Position numbers and translations under genes: made by a program. Below, one piece after another: positions 58,807 to 64,000 of a DNA stretch of 64,000 nucleotides. The notes beneath the pieces are model-generated. The model had not been told where the DNA came from. It saw only the letters and a list, made by a program, of their open reading frames with translations, and searched no databases. Each line of letters begins with the position of its first letter. Positions within the stretch are counted from its first letter, which is position 1. Source of the DNA: Variovorax dokdonensis (GTDB lineage: Bacteria > Pseudomonadota > Gammaproteobacteria > Burkholderiales > Burkholderiaceae_C); assembly GCF_030316895.1 (NCBI RefSeq), contig NZ_JASZYV010000003.1, positions 310,001 through 374,000 of the forward strand, given 5' to 3'.

Positions 58807-61226
58807 TACTGACGCAACTGCGCCCTTCGCGCTTCCAGCTCGAGCGCTTCGTACGAGGCCTTTTCGACGGTGATGGCAACGCCCTGAATCGAGCCGCCGT
58901 GGAAGGCGCCAGGGGTTTTGTACTCTCCGCTGACGGCGTCGCCGCTGTCGTAGCCAACGCACAGACCGTCGCCGGACAGGGTGAACTTGGCCGGCTGGGT
59001 CTTCATCTCCCCTTGGGCGACGACCTTGTCGTTGACGTAGAGCTTCATCGTGCCGAGCGATTCCTTGTGCGGGCCAGCCCCGGTGCGTGTGAACTCCATG
59101 CCCAAGGTGTACTTGCCTGGCTTCAGTTCCTCCGAAGAGACGAACTTCTGCTCGGGCTTGATGCCAAGGAAGTTGTAGACGTAATAGAGTTTGTGATCCT
59201 TGATGAACAGCGCATGTCCGCCGAAACGCGACCCATGGGCAAAGATCACCCCGCCCGCGTCCGCCTCGGTGATCTCCACATTGGCCAGGATCTTGTATGA
59301 GCGGTTTCGCACGCTGACCGCTGCGCCTTCCGGGACAGGCGCGGTGTCGGGGTAGTAGACGTAACGGTCGCGCACGGGTTCGCCCGACGGGCGCTCGATC
59401 AGCAGGATCTCGGAGGCTGTGCGGTCGTCCACCGGCAGCGCCAGATTGATCCTGGCCTCTTCGTCCCACGCCTTCTGAAGCGCCGCGAGCTTCTCCGGAT
59501 ACTGCTTTGCCAGGTCGGTGGATTCCGAGCGGTCCGCATCGACGTGATACAGCTGCCACTGGTCCTTGTCGAAGTTGCCTTTTCCGGTGAACGGTGCATG
59601 CACGGCCGCGGCCAGCCATCCGTCCTCCCAGATTCCGCGCGTACCAAGCATGCTGTAGAACTGCCGCTTCTTCTGCGTCGGCGCATTCGGTGCGGCGTCG
59701 AATGTGTACTTCATCGAGATGCCCGAGAGCGGAAACTGCTCGACCCCACGATAAGTCTTGGGCATCTCCAGCCCGACGATGTCGAGCAGCGTCGGCACGA
59801 TGTCGACCGAATGGTGGTACTGGTCGCGCATCTCTCCGCGCGCCTTGATGCCCTTGGGCCACGAGATCACGAGCGGGTCGGCCGTGCCGCCGGAGTACTG
59901 GGCATAGCGCTTGAACATCTGGAATGGCGTCGAGAAGGCAACCGCCCATCCGGTGGGAAAGTGGTTGTAGGTATCGGGACCGCCGAGTTGGTCCATCAGT
60001 TTCATGTTCTCGGCAAGATCGTCCGGATAGCCGTTGAAGAACTTGTTCTCGTTGACCGAGCCATTGGGAGTGCCTTCGCCAGAGGTGCCGTTGTCGGCCG
60101 CATAGAGGACGACCGTGTTCTCAAGCTGCCCCGTCTTTTCGAGGTATTCGACGACTCGCCCCGTTTGCACGTCGGTGTATTCGGAAAGGCCAGCGAAGAC
60201 CTCGGCCATGTGCGAGAACAACTTCTTCTCGTCGGCGTTGAGCGTATCCCAAGGGCGCACGGCGTCGGCCGGGTTGGCCTGTGACTGCGGCAGCGGGTTG
60301 ATCGGCGTCAGCTTGGTCCCCTTGGGCAGCACGCCCTTTTCGATCATGCGCGCCAGCACCCAGGTTCGGTAGGCCTCGTAACCGTCATCGAACTTGCCCT
60401 TGTACTTGGCGATGTACTCCTTCGGGGCGTGGTGCGGGGCATGATTGGCGCCCGGGTTGTAGAACATGAACCACGGCTTGGTAGGGCTGGTTGCCTGCTG
60501 GTTCTGGATCATCTTGATCGCCTGGTCGGCAAGATCCTTCGACAGGTGGTAGCCGTTCTCCGGTCCATATGGCGGCTCGATGAACCGGTTGTCTTCGACA
60601 AGATCGGGGTACCACTGGTTGGTCTCGCCGCCGATGAACCCGTAGTACCGCTCGAAGCCCTGCCCGAGCGGCCACGTCTTCCGGTCTCCGCCCTCGGCGA
60701 CATCCTGCTCCGGGACATTGTGGTTCTTGCCCAGCCAGAAGGTGCTGTAGCCGTTGTCCTGAAGCACCTGTGCGAGCGTGGCGGCTTGCGGTGGAATGCG
60801 GCCAGCCCAGCCAGGGAATCCATTGGAAGCCTCCGTGATGGCGGCCATTCCGTTCAACGTGTGGTTGCGCCCTGTGAGCAGCGTCGCGCGTGTCGGCGAG
60901 CACAGTGCAACCGTATGCCATTGCGTGTAGGTCAGCCCCCGGTCCGCCAGCTTTTGGAGCGTGGGCATGTTGATTCGCCCGCCGTAGGGGGACCAGGCGG
61001 CAAGGCCCGTGTCGTCATAGAGCACGAACAGGATATTGGGCGCGCCTGAAGGTGCTTTCTTCGGCGTGAATGGCCCCCAGTCAGGCTTCGAATCCCGGAC
61101 ATCGAGATTGATGGTCCCCTTGAAGTCCTTGTAAGGCCCCACAGGCGCTGGAGCCTGCTGTGCCATGGTGGTGGAGAGGAACAGCGCGGCGAACGCGCCG
61201 ACCATTCTGCGGCACAGCAATGTCAT
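58806..61226 (-). CDS. Arylsulfatase, exported
   Basis: 806 residues. Signal peptide (MVGAFAALFLSTTMAQQ) and a type I sulfatase domain with LCSPTRATLLTGRNH: the Cys of CxPxR is converted to formylglycine. Metal-site residues appear in LYDDTGL and AADNGTS. The C-terminal 200 residues form an added beta domain as in the large ChoD/Pisa-type arylsulfatases. Cleaves sulfate esters in the periplasm. The Cys-type maturation enzyme (FGE or anSME) is not in the window. Start at 61226 places the signal properly. Confidence 0.92.
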   Translation of the reverse strand: MTLLCRRMVGAFAALFLSTTMAQQAPAPVGPYKDFKGTINLDVRDSKPDWGPFTPKKAPSGAPNILFVLYDDTGLAAWSPYGGRINMPTLQKLADRGLTYTQWHTVALCSPTRATLLTGRNHTLNGMAAITEASNGFPGWAGRIPPQAATLAQVLQDNGYSTFWLGKNHNVPEQDVAEGGDRKTWPLGQGFERYYGFIGGETNQWYPDLVEDNRFIEPPYGPENGYHLSKDLADQAIKMIQNQQATSPTKPWFMFYNPGANHAPHHAPKEYIAKYKGKFDDGYEAYRTWVLARMIEKGVLPKGTKLTPINPLPQSQANPADAVRPWDTLNADEKKLFSHMAEVFAGLSEYTDVQTGRVVEYLEKTGQLENTVVLYAADNGTSGEGTPNGSVNENKFFNGYPDDLAENMKLMDQLGGPDTYNHFPTGWAVAFSTPFQMFKRYAQYSGGTADPLVISWPKGIKARGEMRDQYHHSVDIVPTLLDIVGLEMPKTYRGVEQFPLSGISMKYTFDAAPNAPTQKKRQFYSMLGTRGIWEDGWLAAAVHAPFTGKGNFDKDQWQLYHVDADRSESTDLAKQYPEKLAALQKAWDEEARINLALPVDDRTASEILLIERPSGEPVRDRYVYYPDTAPVPEGAAVSVRNRSYKILANVEITEADAGGVIFAHGSRFGGHALFIKDHKLYYVYNFLGIKPEQKFVSSEELKPGKYTLGMEFTRTGAGPHKESLGTMKLYVNDKVVAQGEMKTQPAKFTLSGDGLCVGYDSGDAVSGEYKTPGAFHGGSIQGVAITVEKASYEALELEARRAQLRQ

Positions 61227-61362
61227 GATGAGGCCCTGCGTTGGTCCGATTTCTCGGTATGGCTCGGTCACTTCTCAAGCATTGGACTGGACGCCGTTGC
61301 GTGAATGTTTGATCTGGCGCAAGGATGTGAACGATGCAGGGGCTTCCTGGGTTTGCAGTTCA

Positions 61363-62532
61363 CTAGCGCCAGGCATTCCCCACCTGGATGTACCAAGCGC
61401 TTTCCTCCGGACCTTTGGCAACGTCGATCCCAACCCAGAGCCCGAGTTGCTTGGCGAGCAGGTAGCGAAACCCGACCCCTTTCGATACCTGGCTGGTGCT
61501 GTCGCCGAAAGCTTCCTGCCGCCCCCAAGCGCGCCCCGCGCCCATGAAGCCGATCAGGGCCCACCGCGGTGTGACGTTCCAACGCAGTTCCGTTTCCAGT
61601 ACCGCGGTGTTTTCATCTTGATAGCGAGCCGCGGGAATGCCACGCAGATCGATGAAGGGCAGTTGGTAGTACGGCACGCGGCCACGCGCCGCGCGGCCGT
61701 CGACTCGGCCTCCAAGCACCACTTCCTTGCCGATAGGAAGGTACGCAAACACATGGCCACGGTAGGCCTGAAACCGCGTGCTGCTGCCCCAGTCGGGGTC
61801 ATAGAACATGGCGTCTACCGCACCGGTCCAACCCTTGTTCGGCGTAAAGATGTTGTCGCGCGAGTCGTACTCGAGGGTCAGCCCGAGCCCCGAACTCTTT
61901 CTGCTGACCTCTTCTGGCAGCAGCTTCGAGAGGCGCCCATCCAGATCCACCTTGCTGTTGAAGTCCAGGTAGATCCAGCGCGCGCCAAGCCAGGTATTGC
62001 TGTGACTGTCGCCCAGGCGGCGCAGGATCTGCTGGCTCGACATCCAGCCGTCCAGCGAATAGGCGAGGCTGCGCGTTCCACTTTCCAGCTGGCCGCCGGC
62101 GCCGTAGAAATCGAGGTTGACGTCGGTGCGCCCCACCCCGCCTCGATAGCGCCAGCGGTCTTCGTCGAAGCTTGCCATTCCGCCACCGAAGACAGCGCGC
62201 GTGCCGTTCTCCGTTCCGGCCCCGCCAAGCACCCAGATGTCGGGCGGCGTAAGGTGGCCGGTTTCCTTGGCCCGCTTGGCACTTTCGCCCAGGGAGTTGC
62301 GCACGAACATGAGCGCAAGCCCACCCCCGTAGCCCACCGCTGGCTCGGTGATGACGAGGGGGATGGGCAGAAAGCCCTTGCGATTGACCAGCCAGTCGGA
62401 CATGTCCAGATAGCCGTCGCTCGGGTCGATGAAGCCTTCCATGAAGGCTTGGCTCGGGGTACCGCAAGCGAACAGCCCAAGAAGCACGGTTGCTTTGCGG
62501 GCCAGTCTTCGAGCCTTGGTCAGCGTAGTCAT
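61363..62532 (-). CDS. BamA-like outer membrane barrel protein
   Basis: 389 residues. Signal peptide (ARKATVLLGLFACGTPSQA), then a surface-antigen-type barrel: VGYGGGLALMF, LEYDSRDNIFTPNKGW (the SxDxRDxxxxPxxG signature) and a terminal VGNAWR. No POTRA domains. A TTG nine bases upstream of the ATG lies closer to GGAGGAG and could be the true start. Upstream in the same direction as the sulfatase gene, 136 bases apart. Confidence 0.82.
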   Translation of the reverse strand: MTTLTKARRLARKATVLLGLFACGTPSQAFMEGFIDPSDGYLDMSDWLVNRKGFLPIPLVITEPAVGYGGGLALMFVRNSLGESAKRAKETGHLTPPDIWVLGGAGTENGTRAVFGGGMASFDEDRWRYRGGVGRTDVNLDFYGAGGQLESGTRSLAYSLDGWMSSQQILRRLGDSHSNTWLGARWIYLDFNSKVDLDGRLSKLLPEEVSRKSSGLGLTLEYDSRDNIFTPNKGWTGAVDAMFYDPDWGSSTRFQAYRGHVFAYLPIGKEVVLGGRVDGRAARGRVPYYQLPFIDLRGIPAARYQDENTAVLETELRWNVTPRWALIGFMGAGRAWGRQEAFGDSTSQVSKGVGFRYLLAKQLGLWVGIDVAKGPEESAWYIQVGNAWR

Positions 62533-62602
62533 TTGCAGCAAGCGCTCCTCCACATGGTCGATTTCCAAGCTGACTCAACATGCACGAACGATGTGCACAC
62601 CG

Positions 62603-64000
62603 TCACCGCCGGCCGCGAAAACCGCCGCCGCCCCGGAAGCCTCCGCCATGAAAGCCGCCGCCGCCGAAATTCCCTCCACTGATTCGCCCGCCGCCGAAGC
62701 CATGGCTCACGCTCGAGCGTTGCAATTGGTCGTTGCGCTGGATGCCCTGCAGGCGGGCGTCGCGGGCTTGGTCGAGTTGCTGTTGCAGCTCGGGCCGCGC
62801 ACCTGCCGCCGCCGCGGCGCCGCCACCATTCACGGGCTGCCAACCGTCGGTCCCATGCTTCTCCCAACCGTCCCCGGTATTTCGGTAGACATTGCCATCA
62901 TGGCCGGCATACACATCGTCGCCGATGCGAGCCGCCGCGCCACGGTCTCCCGAAGCGGCGGAAAAGGTTGTTCCTTTGCCAGTGGCCGGGTCGTAGATGA
63001 ATCCGCGGTTCGCGTGCATGCTGTCGCCGCTGATCGCGTTGCCGGCGGTGCCGCGCGCACCGCCCGCGATCACCCCGTCGGGGCCGCGCGCCACCCCACG
63101 CGCGCCTGCTGCATAGTTGCCGGTATACACATTGCTCACGACGCCGCGCTGCCCAGCGGCGATGGCGCCGGTGCGGGAGTTGTAGGCGATGCCTGTGCGC
63201 CCGGCCCAGCGGTTGCCACTCCAGGCGTCGAAGCCGCCGCTCACACGCGAGACGCCGGCCACGTCGCCCCAGCGACGGTAGATGGGCCCCGAAAAGCCAG
63301 CCCACCCGCCGGGCCCCCATGCCGCTGCGCCCCCTGCAGGGCCATAGGCCACGCCGCCCCACCAACCGCCCCAGCCATAGGCCCAGGGTCCCCAGTATGG
63401 GTACGGTCCCCAGCCCCAGGACCAGGCCGACGTCACCGCGCCCCACGCCCAGCCGAAGCAAAAGCCAAAGGCCCAGCCGATCCATGGCGTGTAAGTGACT
63501 GCCGCGCCGTAGCCGTATGTGGCGGGCCAGCCGATCCAGCTGGCGTCCACCCAGGGTTCGTAGACGTAGCCGGTCCCATACACCACAACACCGCTGACAG
63601 GGTCCACGTACTCGCCCAGGTAGCCGCCGGTGTAGCCCACGTACACGTAGTCGCCTGAGACGCCGTAGATGCGCACGTAGGTGACGTAGTGGATCGGCGA
63701 GCTGGGCGGGATCCCATAGATCGCGGCGGGCACAGTGGTGGCGACCTCCCATGGCCCTTGAACGCTCGCAGCTGTGAACCACACGCCATCGTGCAGCGCG
63801 TAGTAGCTTCCTGCCGCCCGAATGAGGGGCGTCGAGCTGTTGGGCGCCCACTCGAGCGAAGTGCCTGCAATCGGTGCCCAGCGCGGCGACCCGCCGTCGA
63901 ATCGCAGCGGCGGCAGCTTCGCCTGCGACATCCGCACGGCGGCCGTTTGAGGAACGTTGGTGGCGATAGCCGCCTCGCGCGCCTGACTTGTGCCGGCGAT
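62603..64000 (-). CDS. Large Gly/Trp-rich exported-type protein, N-terminus cut by window edge
   Basis: At least 465 codons, open to the right edge. The N-terminal visible part (NVPQTAAV, GTSLEWAPNSSTPLI, YYALHDGVWFTAASVQGPWEVATTVPAAIYGIPPSSPIHYVTYVRIYG) matches the repeat-rich proteins annotated as carbohydrate-binding family V/XII. A long Gly/Trp/Tyr segment and a C-terminal Gly-rich tail (GGGFHGGGFRGGGGFRGRR) follow. Probably exported through a signal outside the window. Ends 70 bases before the barrel gene. Confidence 0.75.
   Translation of the reverse strand: MAGTSQAREAAIATNVPQTAAVRMSQAKLPPLRFDGGSPRWAPIAGTSLEWAPNSSTPLIRAAGSYYALHDGVWFTAASVQGPWEVATTVPAAIYGIPPSSPIHYVTYVRIYGVSGDYVYVGYTGGYLGEYVDPVSGVVVYGTGYVYEPWVDASWIGWPATYGYGAAVTYTPWIGWAFGFCFGWAWGAVTSAWSWGWGPYPYWGPWAYGWGGWWGGVAYGPAGGAAAWGPGGWAGFSGPIYRRWGDVAGVSRVSGGFDAWSGNRWAGRTGIAYNSRTGAIAAGQRGVVSNVYTGNYAAGARGVARGPDGVIAGGARGTAGNAISGDSMHANRGFIYDPATGKGTTFSAASGDRGAAARIGDDVYAGHDGNVYRNTGDGWEKHGTDGWQPVNGGGAAAAAGARPELQQQLDQARDARLQGIQRNDQLQRSSVSHGFGGGRISGGNFGGGGFHGGGFRGGGGFRGRR

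Noticed and set aside
63300..63480. Apparent GC-rich tandem repetition
   Set aside because: It encodes the Gly/Trp/Tyr-rich part of the partial gene at the right edge; the units are not regular DNA repeats.

Overview
The window is GC-rich, densely coded bacterial chromosome with no rRNA, tRNA, insertion sequence, prophage block or CRISPR array. Gene content (urt/fmd amide cluster, PaoABC-type aldehyde oxidoreductase, GluQ-RS/TrmB pair, many solute-binding proteins and LysR regulators) points to a betaproteobacterium of the Burkholderiales, most likely a Comamonadaceae member such as Variovorax. That placement is inferred from content and codon style, not from a marker gene.

Layout. 1-3.7 kb: a leftward pirin/DoxX/flavodoxin/pirin operon with a divergent LysR regulator; the last pirin is cut by the left edge. 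3.7-6.5 kb: FAD oxidoreductase, gluQ and trmB. 6.5-11.3 kb: an orphan amide/amino-acid-type binding protein, a class II aldolase behind a perfect 12-bp-arm hairpin, a secreted glycosidase-like protein and an orphan protein with a phage-head-morphogenesis-like cysteine motif. 11.3-13.8 kb: SDR, MDR and TetR genes sharing a repeated operator-like palindrome. 13.9-23.4 kb: sulfur-flavoured genes (periplasmic sulfate-binding protein, divergent CysB-like regulator, then a TauD-type dioxygenase with a complete sugar-type ABC importer) and a barrel protein. 23.4-28.2 kb: aliphatic amidase AmiE with a MoxR/VWA pair, a nucleoside deoxyribosyltransferase and a small secreted protein. 28.3-31 kb: SWIB protein, an apparently gene-free stretch ending in a terminator, a serine hydrolase and a TauE-type exporter. 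31-40.7 kb: a nine-gene leftward run of exported and cytoplasmic redox enzymes (paoABC, cupin, CMD, AKR, exported flavodoxin, AKR, alpha/beta hydrolase) with a divergent LysR gene. 40.7-52 kb: urtABCDE-fmdA-fmdB, and divergently a giant hybrid histidine kinase whose input domain is an NCS1-type permease, followed by a LuxR-type response regulator. 52-56 kb: BrkB/YihY, MFS and phospholipase-D lipoprotein genes. 56-64 kb: small hypothetical genes and an envelope cluster (DUF2092 lipoprotein, Asn-rich secreted protein, arylsulfatase, BamA-like barrel, large Gly/Trp-rich exported protein cut by the right edge).

The most striking theme is a putative amide/urea circuit. An almost identical palindrome (TACGTTGAWTGACGTA) lies in the urtA/kinase divergent promoter, in the amiE/deoxyribosyltransferase divergent promoter 20 kb away, and in front of a small secreted protein of unknown function. 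This suggests that the permease-fused kinase and its LuxR-type regulator sense an amide, urea or nucleobase-like nutrient and control uptake (Urt), formamide hydrolysis (FmdA), aliphatic amide hydrolysis (AmiE plus its MoxR/VWA pair) and an unstudied exported protein. The palindromes and domain fusion are visible in the sequence; the regulatory link is inference.
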